Below, piece after piece: positions 8,868-19,300 of a stretch of DNA of 64,000 nucleotides. The translations under genes were made by a program, and so were the position numbers. The stretch covers positions 42,679 to 106,678 of the forward strand of contig JAQMWT010000054.1 in NCBI GenBank assembly GCA_029834535.1, written 5' to 3'. The notes under the pieces were generated by a model that saw only the letters and a list, made by a program, of their open reading frames with translations, was not told where the DNA came from and did no database searches. Positions within the stretch are counted from its first letter, which is position 1. Each line of letters begins with the position of its first letter. Source of the stretch: Chrysophaeum taylorii (lineage: Eukaryota > Sar > Pelagophyceae > Pelagomonadales > Pelagomonadaceae).

Positions 8868-11309
8868 ATGCAGCGCGGGTTTCTTGGGGGGCAGCAGCAG
8901 CAGCATGCGGCGCCCTCCCAGCAGCAGCGGCGGCGTAACAAGAACAAGAACAACAACAATAACCAGAGCGGTCCCCGGCACGGCAGCAAGGCGACAACGA
9001 AGAGTAGCGCGGCGGCGACGTTGCAGGGCGCGGCGGATCGCACCGCGGAGCTGCTGAAGAACCTGCCGGCAGCGACGGATATGAAGTTGTCCGAGGCTTG
9101 CATCGCGGTCTGGCTCGCGTCGGGGGCGGAGAAGAGGGCGGCGAACCAAGAAGAGGCGCTCTTGGGGTGGGCGGAACGCGGGTTCCGGCACGTCGCGAAC
9201 GAGCCACTCTTTATGGCCCGGAAAGTGTACTGGGACATGTTTTCGGTGCCGGCCTCGCGCGACGAGGATGCGGCCGTGTTGGAGGCGCTGCTGCGTTCGC
9301 GGTGCGTGGGCGACTCGGCGGCGCGGACGTACGACTCGGAAGAGAAGGGCGCGAAGCGCGCGAGGCGCGCGGCGCGCGTCCGGCTCCGCGCGGTGACGGG
9401 GACCCCCGAGGCCAAGATCTTTATCGAGCGGCTGCTGCCCGGTTCGAGCGACGAAAAGCGACATGCAAAGCCGTTCGTGGAACTCGCGCGGCGGCACCCG
9501 GCGGGGCGATCGACGAGTCGCGAGACGCGGGGCACGACGGCCGAGGGTTTCGACCCCGAAATTTTCGAGCCGCTCACGACCAAGGCCGGGGGCCAGGTGT
9601 GGAGCGTCTACTTTGCCGCCGTCGGGTCCGCGCCGCGCGTCGCCGCGCTCCGCGCGTCGTACCCGTGCCAGCTCGCGGTCCGGCACGCGCCGGGATTCCT
9701 CGCTTACGAAGCGATGGAGTGCGTGCCTCTCGTCAAGGGTCCGGCCTACAATTCGAGGTACGAGGCGGTCGTCAAGGGCGATGTTGATGCCGCGGCGCTC
9801 GCGACAACCGACGAGCTCGCGGCGATCAATCTGGTCGCGAACTCGACGTCGCTGCGTCGCGGGCGGGAGCGCGGCGGCGAGATGGACGTCTTGAGGCTGC
9901 CGCCGTTCGCGACGTCGTCCGCGCGCGAGAAGATCGCCGCGTATGGCGCGGAGGCCTTCCGCGCGTTCCTCAACCACGTCCGCTGGCGGCGGTCGCTCGT
10001 GCGTCGCGCGCGTTTCAACCTCTCAAACCTCGTCGGGGCGCGCCTCGTCGCGCTCGACGCCGACAGGCCGAACGCGGAATTCGACGACGAGAAGAAGGTC
10101 CCGCTCGGCGTCCTCGCGTTGGAGTGGCGTACCCCCTTTCCGGACGGGGAGCCTTCCTTTGCGACGACCAAGGTCGCCGACGCCGCGCCGCGCCAGGTGT
10201 GTTCTGACTGGACGCCCGAGTGCGCGGCGAGCCTCGCGTCGCGGCACTACGTCGTCGGGGATTTGTTCGAGATAACGGAGCTGGCCGAGTATCTCGCCGC
10301 GGTCGAGCCGCGCGTCGCGGACCTCTTCGTGCGTTGGTCGGCGGCCCACCATAAGGAACTGCCCAACTCCCTCGCGGGCGCGCCCCCGAGCCTAGCCCTC
10401 GCCCTCGACCGCGTCGCGTCCGTCGAAGACGACGACGACGACGACAGCTTTGAGGACTACGTGTGTTTCGAACGCAGGGGCGCGAAGCGCGTCGTCTCGC
10501 GACCGCCGGCCGCCGCGTGGATGGGCTACCTCGACGATCTCCGACTCTACGAGCGCGCGGACCTCATCGAGCGCGCCGAGAAGGCCCGGGCCGTCGAGAC
10601 CTACCTCAATCGCAAGAGCCCCAAGTCCCTCTCCCAGCTCCAGAGCAAACATCCCGACTGCGTGCAGCCCATGATGAGCTACGTCAATCAACTCGCGACC
10701 GACGAGCTCCGGGCGTGCGTCCCTGACATGGAGCGCCGCGCCGTCCAGGTCAGAGATCTAATCCGCGACGAGCTCCGCGACGAGCTCTTAAAGCAGCGGG
10801 AGCGCGACAGAATTCGCCGAGAGAGAGAATTGGCCGACCGAAAACGCAAGGCCGACGCGCGCCAGAAGCTCGAGGCCGAGAAACGCCGCCTCCAGCAGCA
10901 GCAACGCGAGCGGGCGCAGCGAACCCAGCCGTCGCGTCGCCGCGTAGACGACGACTACGACGACGACGACGATGAAATGCCGGAGCTCATCGACGACGAC
11001 GACGAGTCCGACGACTCGTACGACGACTCGAATGACCCAGCCACCGAAGATGACGACGACGACGTGCCAAGTCTCATGGACGACGATGACGATTCTCTAG
11101 ACGACGTCACCGATGACGACGGTGACGACCCCAGAAACCACCGCACCCACCTCGATGCTGGCGGCTTTAACCGTAGTGCACCTGGAAACCGTAATGGCGC
11201 CGGAGGAAACCGCGTAACTGGTGTTTGGGATGGAAGCCGCGTCCCCGACTTGGACGACAGCGACGAAGTGCCCAGCCTCATTGACGACGACGACGACGAT
11301 AGCGATTAG
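8868..11309 (+). CDS. uncharacterised 813-aa protein with Gln/Asn-rich head and repeated acidic motif tail
   Basis: I do not recognise the family. The start ATG is followed by a Gln/Asn/Arg low-complexity head (about 45 residues), then a globular region to about residue 590 with helical stretches (LSEACIAVWLASGAEKRAANQEEAL) and Trp/Tyr/Phe-rich segments. A coiled coil rich in Arg/Glu/Lys follows (about 630-690). The last 130 residues are extremely acidic and contain four copies of a short motif, MPELIDDDD, VPSLMDDDD, VPDLDDSD and VPSLIDDDD, each embedded in Asp runs. Such acidic tails occur in nuclear chaperones and ribosome-associated proteins, but function is open. Codon use is GC-rich like the neighbours and the frame is uninterrupted over 2.4 kb, so the gene itself is secure. 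Confidence 0.75.
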   Translation: MQRGFLGGQQQQHAAPSQQQRRRNKNKNNNNNQSGPRHGSKATTKSSAAATLQGAADRTAELLKNLPAATDMKLSEACIAVWLASGAEKRAANQEEALLGWAERGFRHVANEPLFMARKVYWDMFSVPASRDEDAAVLEALLRSRCVGDSAARTYDSEEKGAKRARRAARVRLRAVTGTPEAKIFIERLLPGSSDEKRHAKPFVELARRHPAGRSTSRETRGTTAEGFDPEIFEPLTTKAGGQVWSVYFAAVGSAPRVAALRASYPCQLAVRHAPGFLAYEAMECVPLVKGPAYNSRYEAVVKGDVDAAALATTDELAAINLVANSTSLRRGRERGGEMDVLRLPPFATSSAREKIAAYGAEAFRAFLNHVRWRRSLVRRARFNLSNLVGARLVALDADRPNAEFDDEKKVPLGVLALEWRTPFPDGEPSFATTKVADAAPRQVCSDWTPECAASLASRHYVVGDLFEITELAEYLAAVEPRVADLFVRWSAAHHKELPNSLAGAPPSLALALDRVASVEDDDDDDSFEDYVCFERRGAKRVVSRPPAAAWMGYLDDLRLYERADLIERAEKARAVETYLNRKSPKSLSQLQSKHPDCVQPMMSYVNQLATDELRACVPDMERRAVQVRDLIRDELRDELLKQRERDRIRRERELADRKRKADARQKLEAEKRRLQQQQRERAQRTQPSRRRVDDDYDDDDDEMPELIDDDDESDDSYDDSNDPATEDDDDDVPSLMDDDDDSLDDVTDDDGDDPRNHRTHLDAGGFNRSAPGNRNGAGGNRVTGVWDGSRVPDLDDSDEVPSLIDDDDDDSD

Positions 11310-11645
11310 CTGACTGACTTGCTGGCTGGCCCCTGCGATTTCCCACCTCTCAAGCATATATTTTAATAAGGGACATTTATCCCTCCCTCCCTCCCTCCCT
11401 CCCTCCCTCGGATGATTATTTTTCCAAAAAAAAGCCACCGCCGTGCACTACCGTGCACTGCACTGCGCTCGAGGTTCTCCCGAATCCCCCTAACGTACGT
11501 TCCCGAGTCCATAATGTCGAACCTTAAGGAACCGAGCGAGCAGCCTAGGTGGTGGAAGTCGAGACTAGTGCTGGAGGGGTGATCAGATCAGATCAGATCA
11601 GCTCAATCCATCATCGCCAGCACGATCATACAAACCACCAATAGA
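11310..11645. other. spacer between convergent genes with CCCT and GATCA repeats
   Basis: Lies between the 3' ends of two convergent genes. It contains a (CCCT)n tract near 11380-11408 and four GATCA units near 11581-11600. No gene is seen. Confidence 0.5.
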
Positions 11646-12272
11646 TCAGTACCTCGAATCAAAAAGCTGCGTGGACGAATCGAGTGTCGGATCTGACCAC
11701 GCGGACAGCTCCAACAGCTCGTTGTACCAGTACGGTGATCGCGACTCCGGGTCGACGTACTTGACCCACGGCGACGACGCCGACGACGAAAAAAGGGCGC
11801 CTCGCCGTTGCACCGTCGACTTCTGCGATAGCATCATCGAGGGCATCGAGGCAAGCTTCCTGAGTCCAGTGGCCATTCTCCCGCGCACTGTGCCGGCGAC
11901 GCTCGTGAACGCAGTGGCAGCTTGTGTCGCGACCCGCTGCAGAGTGTTCATCTTCTGGACATTTCTCTCGCGGCCCACCCAGACCGGCTCGTCGGAAAAG
12001 TCGACACAGTCCTCGAACATTCGGTCGAGAACCGCGTCAAGAGCTATGCGGGAGTCGGCGTATGCTGCTGCAACCGCCGGCCTGTGGAACAATCCTCTTT
12101 GAGTTGAAAACAACAAACATGGTATTAAGAAGCAAAAACGCCGCGACGCGCGAGAAGCCGAAATCACCGAGGAGAAGCACCTGCTGCGACCATACTTCCC
12201 AATTCTCGGTCGAAGCGCCGCCAAGCTTCGTTTTCGTCTCTTGACGTTTGAGGAACTCGGCGCGACTCGCAC
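11646..12272 (-). CDS. small protein with WW-like C-terminal motif; 5' end uncertain
   Basis: The open frame has no ATG at its 5' limit; the first in-frame ATG is at 12020, giving 124 aa. A longer product would need an upstream exon; a good acceptor (TTCCACAG ending at about 12085) would join in the same frame. The C-terminal part WVKYVDPESRSPYWYNELLELSAWSDP fits the WW pattern: W, central Y-x-Y/W, Asn, and a second W followed by x-x-P. Such WW or WW-like units sit in many algal and ciliary proteins where Trp-Pro grooves bind proline-rich ligands. The rest is Ser/Ala-rich with a helical segment (LQRVATQAATAFTSVAGTV). It lies about 80 bp downstream of the J-domain gene on the same strand. Confidence 0.45.
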   Translation of the reverse strand: MRVAPSSSNVKRRKRSLAALRPRIGKYGRSRCFSSVISASRASRRFCFLIPCLLFSTQRGLFHRPAVAAAYADSRIALDAVLDRMFEDCVDFSDEPVWVGRERNVQKMNTLQRVATQAATAFTSVAGTVRGRMATGLRKLASMPSMMLSQKSTVQRRGALFSSSASSPWVKYVDPESRSPYWYNELLELSAWSDPTLDSSTQLFDSRY

Positions 12273-12354
12273 TATGCGCGCAAAATCTCAACACAATCAC
12301 AAATAAAAGGATACTACTCGCCGCAAGGCGACGTCCAGGTCGTCGCGCGAAGAA

Positions 12355-13415
12355 CTACTCGCCTGGCAAAAAGTCGACAACACAGTCTCGTCGTATTCTG
12401 GGGTAGTGCACCTGCCTCGCGTCATCATGACTTCGGGCAAGAGCGAGCGCGATCATCTCGTCTTCTTTTATGGCTCGGGAGGAGTAAACGCTGGCAGCAG
12501 CAGCAGCAGCTTTGCCCCTCTGCTGGACGATGCTGATTCGAAGTGCCTCCTCCAACTCCGAATCTTCGATCGCCGCGGCGTAGTCATCGGATGCAGCGCG
12601 ATGCTTGGCCCTCGAAACAGCAGCAGCAGTCTCGCGCGCTTGGTCGCGTGCTTTGGCCTTGGCGACGCGGTCGTTGCGAGCTTCGGCGGCGCCCTCGGGC
12701 GTGGATTGTCGTCGACTCTGCCGCGCCGCGTCGTCGTAGATGCCGTCGCTTTTCCGAAAGGAATCGGGTTTATGTCTTCTTGGCGAGGGTTGCGCGCTGG
12801 GGGCCGCGCGCCGCTCGTAGCCTGGCGCGTTATCACCACCGCAGGCTTCGCCAGTAGTCGAGGGGCGCGGCACGCGCGTCCGGTTGTTTTTCTCCGTCCG
12901 CGGTTCGGATGCTGGCGTCTCCTGGTCCGCTCGACGTCTTCGTTGACGCGGGATGGCTGAATCGGCGTGGGTCGCGGCATGCACCCCGAGGTGGCGAACG
13001 CTGCGCCGAAACGACAAGATCATCACGGTCATCATCATCATCATCGTCGTCAGACTATGATGTCGCGGGGGGGGGGGGGACCAAGAACTCACGTTTCGAA
13101 GTGACGGCCGCAGATCGCGCATCGAAACGGACGCGACTCGTGGCGCGGCGGCGGCGGCGGCGGCGTGGGTTTTCCGCTTGGGGGCTCCGTCGTCCCATCT
13201 CCTGTGTTGTTCGGCGGCGTCGTAATTGCTAAGGCTCCGGCCTTTTTTGGTCGCAAAGTCTCGTAAGCCTCTTGAGCCGCCCGAAAGGCGTCGACCGTCC
13301 CACCCTTGTCAGGATGCGTCTTTAGCGCCAACCGCAAGTAGGCCTTCCGAATGTCCGCGGGCGTCGCGTTTTGGTGGGTTACCCCAAGGACCTTTCGGGC
13401 GTCCTCCCGACGCAT
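12355..13415 (-). CDS. J-domain co-chaperone with C2H2 zinc finger and two ubiquitin-interacting motifs
   Basis: Two exons on the minus strand, 13415-13093 and 13000-12355, 322 aa. The 92-nt intron starts GTGAGT and ends GCGCAG, and splicing rebuilds a zinc finger. The J domain occupies residues 1-65 with the HPD triad at about 33-35 (LKTHPDKGG), the part that stimulates Hsp70 ATPase. A Pro-rich linker follows. After the join, Cys99, Cys102, His115 and His119 form an ideal C-x2-C-x12-H-x3-H finger across the exon border. The middle is Arg/Ser-rich and disordered. Two UIM-like helices close the protein: EDSELEEALRISI near 253 and EDEMIALALARSHDD near 287. Human DNAJB2 also pairs a J domain with two UIMs and delivers ubiquitinated clients to the proteasome, so a similar role is inferred. 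An upstream extension to 13508 without need is also open. Confidence 0.85.
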
Positions 13416-13536
13416 CTTTGACGGTTTCTCCGTAGATACATTTTGAAGCGCAAATGACGCGCAGGGGTGCGTCAGAGGGGAGGTCCCAGCAAAATCAAAC
13501 CGCGTCAACCAACAACCGTGATCGATCGGTGATCGG
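13416..13536. promoter_or_regulatory. bidirectional promoter region
   Basis: About 120 bp separate the ATGs of the divergent J-domain gene and the CxxC zinc protein gene. Both genes must take their promoters and 5' UTRs from this shared stretch. No specific box was recognised; the call rests on layout alone. Confidence 0.5.
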
Positions 13537-14391
13537 ATGGGGGGGAGCGGGAAGATGGCGTCGAGCCTGGTCGGTTCGGCGGAGGAGATTCCCGCGGCGC
13601 AGCTCTCGGCTCTCGATAAGGCGGAGCAGCTGACCTACGAGTCGGTGACAAATTTCGCGAGGGCCGCCAAGGGGTGCGCCCAGATGTGCGTCATGTGCGG
13701 GAACGGTCGTTCGGTTGTTATCCCGCGGCAAAACAAGGACGTGTGTCGCGAGTGCGACAAGGCGATCTGGAGACACGCGTCGACGGGGGCCTACTTCAAA
13801 TGGTGCAAAGGCTGCAAGAATTTTCTTCAAATAGGCAACTTTTCTCAGAAGCTCGAGGCGGCCAAGTGCGACAAGTGCCGCGAGCGCGGGCGAACAAGCT
13901 ATTTGCTCAAAAAGCGGTACGCCGAAAGACCCGCCAAGGACGAGCCCGACTCCTCGGCGGCGGCGGCCATATCGCTCGTCGCGTTGGCAAAAACCGACGA
14001 TTCGACCAACGTAATCTCGTCGCAATTTGGATGCGCGCTTTCCTCGACGCTTCACTCGGAGAGCGAGGACGAGGACCCGACCGATGTCGTTTTGCCTCGC
14101 GAGGGGACCTCGGGCTTGCTCTTCGAGCTCGCGGCGATCCACTCGACGATTCTCAAATTAGAACAGCGCGCCGAACTCGTCGGACCGCTCGAGGAGAAAG
14201 TCGAGAGACTCCGGGTGGACCTCGACGCGGCTCTCAAGCGCGAGGCCGAAGCGACCGCCGAGCTCGCAACCTTGAAACGCGAACTCGAGGACGACGATAC
14301 GGCGGCGAAGCGACCGCGCCTCATATCCTTCGACGCCGCGAGTAATGCCTCCGGCGACGCCCATCCCAGCGAACGAACGTTGATGCCATAA
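13537..14391 (+). CDS. CxxC-rich putative zinc-binding protein with C-terminal coiled coil
   Basis: 284 aa from the ATG at 13537; a second ATG six codons on (13555) could also serve. Residues 48-115 carry five Cys pairs or near pairs: CVMCG, CRECD, WCKGCKNF and CDKCRERG, spaced as in treble-clef or paired zinc ribbons. The segment GAYFKWCKGCKNFLQIGNF is probably a structural core. A Ser-rich linker follows and then a clear coiled coil (about 195-260: LFELAAIHSTILKLEQRAEL with following Leu/Glu heptads), then a basic patch AAKRPR that could be a nuclear signal. I know no named family. Zinc binding plus coiled coil suggests a dimeric nuclear or scaffold protein, which is inference only. Confidence 0.75.
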   Translation: MGGSGKMASSLVGSAEEIPAAQLSALDKAEQLTYESVTNFARAAKGCAQMCVMCGNGRSVVIPRQNKDVCRECDKAIWRHASTGAYFKWCKGCKNFLQIGNFSQKLEAAKCDKCRERGRTSYLLKKRYAERPAKDEPDSSAAAAISLVALAKTDDSTNVISSQFGCALSSTLHSESEDEDPTDVVLPREGTSGLLFELAAIHSTILKLEQRAELVGPLEEKVERLRVDLDAALKREAEATAELATLKRELEDDDTAAKRPRLISFDAASNASGDAHPSERTLMP

Positions 14392-14695
14392 TTTACGCGC
14401 CACAACGTCACTCTTACATATCATCCCGCGCGAACCGCGCTATTTATTCCCGTCGTGCTTCTCAGCGACGCTCCCCCCTTGTCCACTTCCGCCAAACCAA
14501 CCGCGCTCCGACGCGCCGCCTTTTGTTCTCCTTGTATCATCAAGGCGCGATGCTCTATGCCGCGAGCTGGTCCTCGAAATTATAGTCATCCATACAATAC
14601 ACCCCGTCGATGGGGATCCACCCCCTCTCCCGCCTCCTCCTCCGAGGTTTTGTTTATTCCTTACTCCATAATATATTATAATTCTGACCTCTGTG

Positions 14696-14803
14696 ATCGA
14701 TATCGATATCGATTTCGATTTCGATATCGATTTCGATTTCGATATCGTCGATACGATATCGATTTCGATTTCGATATCGATTTCGATTTCGATTTCGATT
14801 TCT
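14696..14803. repeat. CGATAT/CGATTT hexamer minisatellite
   Basis: Tandem array mixing CGATAT and CGATTT hexamers in higher-order 18-bp blocks (one CGATAT plus two CGATTT), about 108 bp. One GTCGATA variant splits the array near 14745. Confidence 0.9.
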
Positions 14804-15298
14804 CACAGAAAGGAAGGAAGGGAGGAAGGACTGACTCCCCCCCCCCCGTATAATTATACTGTTGTAGCAAGGCTCTGGTGCCGGCTTCTTCTAGCTGCCC
14901 GCCGCTCCTGCGTCCCTCTTCTCGCTTCTGCGGGCGGCGGTGAGTGCCCAGGCGCCTCAATGAGGTTCTGTCTACTCCCCGGCCTCCCGCTCTTATTATT
15001 CTCCTGCGTCTTTCAAATACATACTTCGCCCTTTTATCCGAGGCCTTTTCTTCGGCCCTCATCACCTCAAGCTGGACCGAAGAGATGCACGTTTATCAAG
15101 AATAGTAGCGCCCGCCTCCTTGTTCTCGGCCCACCTTGCCACCCCGTGGAGCCCCCCCCTTCCAGATTCTTGCGGTGTCGTTCCAGGAAGTTGTCACCAC
15201 CCTTGCCCCAAAAAAAATGTGCCAGTCAACGGAAAAGGTTCTGTTTAATTTCCGGTTAAATTTCAATAAATACTGTAATAATATATCTTCAATCAAAA

Positions 15299-15412
15299 AT
15301 GAAAAAAAAAAGAAAATAAAAAAAAAAAAAAGTAAAGAAAAGAAAAAAAGTAAAAAATGAAAAAAGAAATGAAAAAAGAAAAAGGGAAAAAAAAAATCAA
15401 AAAACAAAAAGT
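15299..15412. repeat. A-rich low-complexity tract
   Basis: About 110 bp of A runs broken by single G, T or C (AAAGAAAATA type units). This could be the remains of a retroposed poly(A) tail, since non-LTR-like coding traces lie in the adjacent DNA. Confidence 0.8.
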
Positions 15413-16332
15413 CCGTCCTCGAAACCCTATGGAAATAGGATTACTGCCGTACTCCAGTGACAACGATGGGGTCGCCGTATACGCGTAGAGGATACCCTCA
15501 ACGGCATCATGCCATCTATGGCAGGCACCCTTGCGTATGGAGAGGACCTCCGCGGCCACAAGTCAGCTGGTAATGCAACAACCGGCATGAGGCAAGCTTT
15601 GGGGGCGAGGGAGGAGATAGCGAGGCAGTGACGGAGCCGCGGCTCGGAGATGTCACTGCGTCCTACTGCAACCGACTATGGGCCAGCCCACTGCGTGGAG
15701 CTTAGGCACTGCGTGGGACGTAGGCTAGTCCCAGCGTCGTAGCGCGCAAGACCAGAATCGCAGGGCGGTCAGACGGAGGTTTCAGAAACGAGAGTCGCGA
15801 GGGAGTTGAGTATCTGCCGAAATGCGACACGGTCTTGGGCGAGGGCGAACCAGGACTCCGTTGGTGTGCGGAATTTGCGGAGAGCCTTGTTGAGAACCCG
15901 GATGTTAAGTGAACGAACTGCGGGGACCCACGGAGGCGCGTTTGGAGGCGCACCATCCGAAGAGCATTTTCCTAGGAAGACGGTCCTAGGGTATGCGCGC
16001 GAGCTGGCCTGTCCAGCGGAGCTGGCGGCGAGAGATTTAGGTACCTATCGATAGTTTCGACGCCAAAGCGCTGGAGAAGGGCTAAAGTTTTGACATGATG
16101 TTCCAAGACCTGGCGTCGTGTGACACGGTACATCGCGTGTGCGCACTGCGCGTGACAGTATCAAAGACGATCGAAAAGGACCTTGGTAACGCACCTTGGT
16201 TCCGCACCGTAGTGGCGAATGTGAGCCCGACGTAACCAACAGTTCGCTTTGGCTCCGGCGCAAAAAAACCGTATCTAGAAATGTATCTTTGGGAGACTTA
16301 CCTTGAGGAGCAAGAAAACTGACTAGCTCCAA

Positions 16333-19300
16333 ATGGACGAGGTTCTGAGCCCAGCTCTGTTCGCAGTTCGGTCGTGGTCCGGACGCGTGACGTACTCGGG
16401 CAAGGCGCAAGACGAGACGCCGGCAGAAGACGTCGTAGACAGCTGCTACGACTACTTTCCAGGCGGCAACACCATAGGGGGCGACGATGACGTGGTGGAC
16501 GAGGCATTTGCGGCCGTGGACTGGGACGGCGAAGGTCCCGTGGAGGAAGTGAGCGAGGAGGACAAAAGTCTCATCCAGCGGCAGCAGCATGTCGCCACCG
16601 ATCTGGGCGCGTGGTTCCGGGAGGATTACGAGTCCGATGAGTTTGACGCACAGCGTCAACATCGAGAGTTGCTGGAACGCATGGCGGAGAAACGAGCAGC
16701 GGAGGTCGAAGCGAAGATGATCAAGGAGGCTCGAGAGGCGCGACAACGCGCGACCAAGACACACAAGCTCGCAGAGCGGGCGGCGGCGCGTCAGGCCGCA
16801 AGACACGTGTCATCGCACGACGAGCACGACGAGACAACGGGCGAGCGAGACGCGGCGCGCGAGGCGGCGGAGGAGGCCGCGCGCGTCGAACGTGTGCGTG
16901 CGACCCGGCGACGCCAAAAGGAACAGTACAAGCGGCTGCTCGAAGAGCTCACTCACAAGCGGCGGCAAGAGGAGATTGACAGGGCCGAGGCCGCCCGACG
17001 TCGGAAGGCAAAGATGGCGAGCACGTTTCGATCCACGGGGATGGTGAAAACGAAGAATGCTGAGCCAGTCGCAACGGAATTGGCAGAAGGCGCGGCGCGC
17101 GGCTCGGGCGTGCGCGCGGTCCGGGCATCGCGGCAGAGCAGCGACGATGAAAATAATTCAGAAGCAGCGCGGCGGCGACGAGAGTGTAATCGGCTAGTCC
17201 GCGAGAAGCAGCAACACCACCTTGAGCGCCTCATTTCCGAGCGGCGTAAGCGGGAGGAAGAGAAGGCGGCCCTCGCGCAGCGTCTGGCGCGGCGCCAAAA
17301 ACTTCGAACCGAGCGACTGTTGGCGGAGCTTGGGGCGCGTCGCTCGTGCCAGCCGCAAGTCGAGGAGGACGGCGACGACAACGACGAGCTTGCGGCAGGA
17401 GCGCCAGCACCGGCGCTAGACGCCGCCGCCGCCAAGCCGGAGAGTAACTCTTCTGAGGAGGACGAAGGACACCGCGACCCCCGCCGGCGACTGTCGGCCG
17501 CCGAACAACGGGCGATGATCGAGCGGTTGAACTCGACGCGCGCGGCGAGCAATGCTCAAGCGCCAGCAGCCAGAGATTTTGCCGACTGGAAAAGGAAGCG
17601 TGGCATCGAACCTGATAAGCGCGTGTTCGTAATGACAGGATGGTACCCGTGCGTGCGGGACGCACTCATCGAGCGCGGCTGGGTTCAGAATCCTGATCGC
17701 GACTCGCCGTTCTTCGACTTGAAATGGACGCTTACGTCGCAGCACCTGCGCCAGTCGACGCTCGAATCGTGGCAGTACGCAAACCACTTCCAAAAGACAC
17801 GAAGCATTGTCACCAAGGTCGGCCTCTCGCAGTCGCTCGCGTCGCTTCAGTGGTTTGCCCGCGAGACATGCGACGCCATATATCCGAGATGCTACGACCT
17901 TTCAAGGTCAACCGAGGCGCGCGCCTTCGTCGAGGATTTCCGGGGCCTCGAGGCCATGCGCGTGCTCCAGGCCATCGTTCGGCTGACCCGAGGCGCCCGA
18001 GATCGAGACGAGCCGTCGCCGCCCGTCAACGACCAAGTCTACGCCGCCGCCATGAGCGTCTGTCGACGGCACCGCCGCCTTCGCACGGCTGAGGACATCG
18101 ACGATCCGCCCGGCACCCGCGAAAATAGCGCCGCCGCCGTTTATAACGAGCTCCTGGCTGCAGTCGCCGCTGCCCTCGACACCTCTGCCGCCGACGCTGT
18201 GGGTGCTCCAGTGCGCCTCCCGGAGCTCCCGGTGCCGTCTCAGATCGACGCGGCGCTCGATGCCCATCAGCTCCAGAACGACGCAGCGGGGGGTGGGCGA
18301 GGTGGCGACCACCACCTCGGTCAAACTGTCGCGTCTGCCGAGGCAGCGAGACGCGAGGCTTATCGCGATAAGCAAGCGACGCTTAGAGAACGACGAGCGC
18401 GAGACCGCGTCGTCGAACTGGCAGCCAAGCCCCGAGATGCTCCGCTTGACACGGACCAGCTCGGCGAGGCGGAGCGGCTTCTCGCCGATCTTACCGCCCA
18501 TTCGCCGCAGTCCGGCCTCGACGGCATGTGCGGTGGCGTGATTCGCAACCTGTGGATCGTGAAGCCGGCGGCCAAGTCGCGGGGTCGCGGAATCGCGACG
18601 TTCCGGAGCCTCGACTCACTCTTCGAATACTGCGAGATGATCCCACCGCGTGGCTCCGAAGACGCGTCGAGGTGGAAGCCCGGTGGAAGCATGTGGATCG
18701 TGCAAAAGTACATCGAGAACCAGCTCCTGATCGCAAACCGAAAGTTTGACCTCAGACAGTGGGTCCTCGTCACGAAATGGAACCCGCTCACGATTTGGTT
18801 CTACGACGAATGCTACGCACGGTTCTCGGCCGCCGAGTTTTCGTTGGACGATGCCGACCTTCGCAACGATTACGTTCACCTCGTGAACAACTCGATCTCA
18901 AAAAACTCCCGCAACTTCCACAGCACGGTCGTCGCCGAGAACGGCGTCGAGATCGTCGACTGCATGTGGACACTCGACCAGTTCCGCGCTTATATGGCGT
19001 GGCGTCACCAGCAAAAACCATTCGGCTCGGGGGTCGAGACGAGCGCAGACCTCTTCACAAATGTGATCCAACCGGCAATGCAGCACATCGTGACGTGCGC
19101 GCTCGCGTGCGCGCAGGAGACGGTCGAGCACCGGCATAACTCGTGGGAGCTCTATGGTTTTGACTTCATGCTCGACGATACGAGCACGCCCTGGCTCATC
19201 GAGATCAATTCGTCGCCTGCGTGCGACTACTCAACTGCCGTCACCGAAGCTTTCGTCCAACGCGCCCTCGTCGATATTTTGAAGGTCACGTTTGATCACG

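Larger units (their letters stand above)
14392..16332. other. 1.9-kb repeat-rich spacer
   Basis: No gene supported. It holds a hexamer-type minisatellite (14696-14803), an A-rich degenerate tract (15299-15412), and between 15430 and 16060 a non-repetitive stretch whose minus strand translates in pieces to phrases such as ESWFALAQDRVAFRQIL, which recalls the end of non-LTR retrotransposon ORFs. Stops interrupt it, so at best it is a remnant. Confidence 0.45.

Noticed and set aside
8742-9977. 411-codon antisense open frame over the 813-aa gene
   Set aside because: Arg/Leu/Pro-rich composition typical of the antisense of GC-rich coding DNA; the sense frame is longer and has ordered low-complexity and coiled-coil regions.
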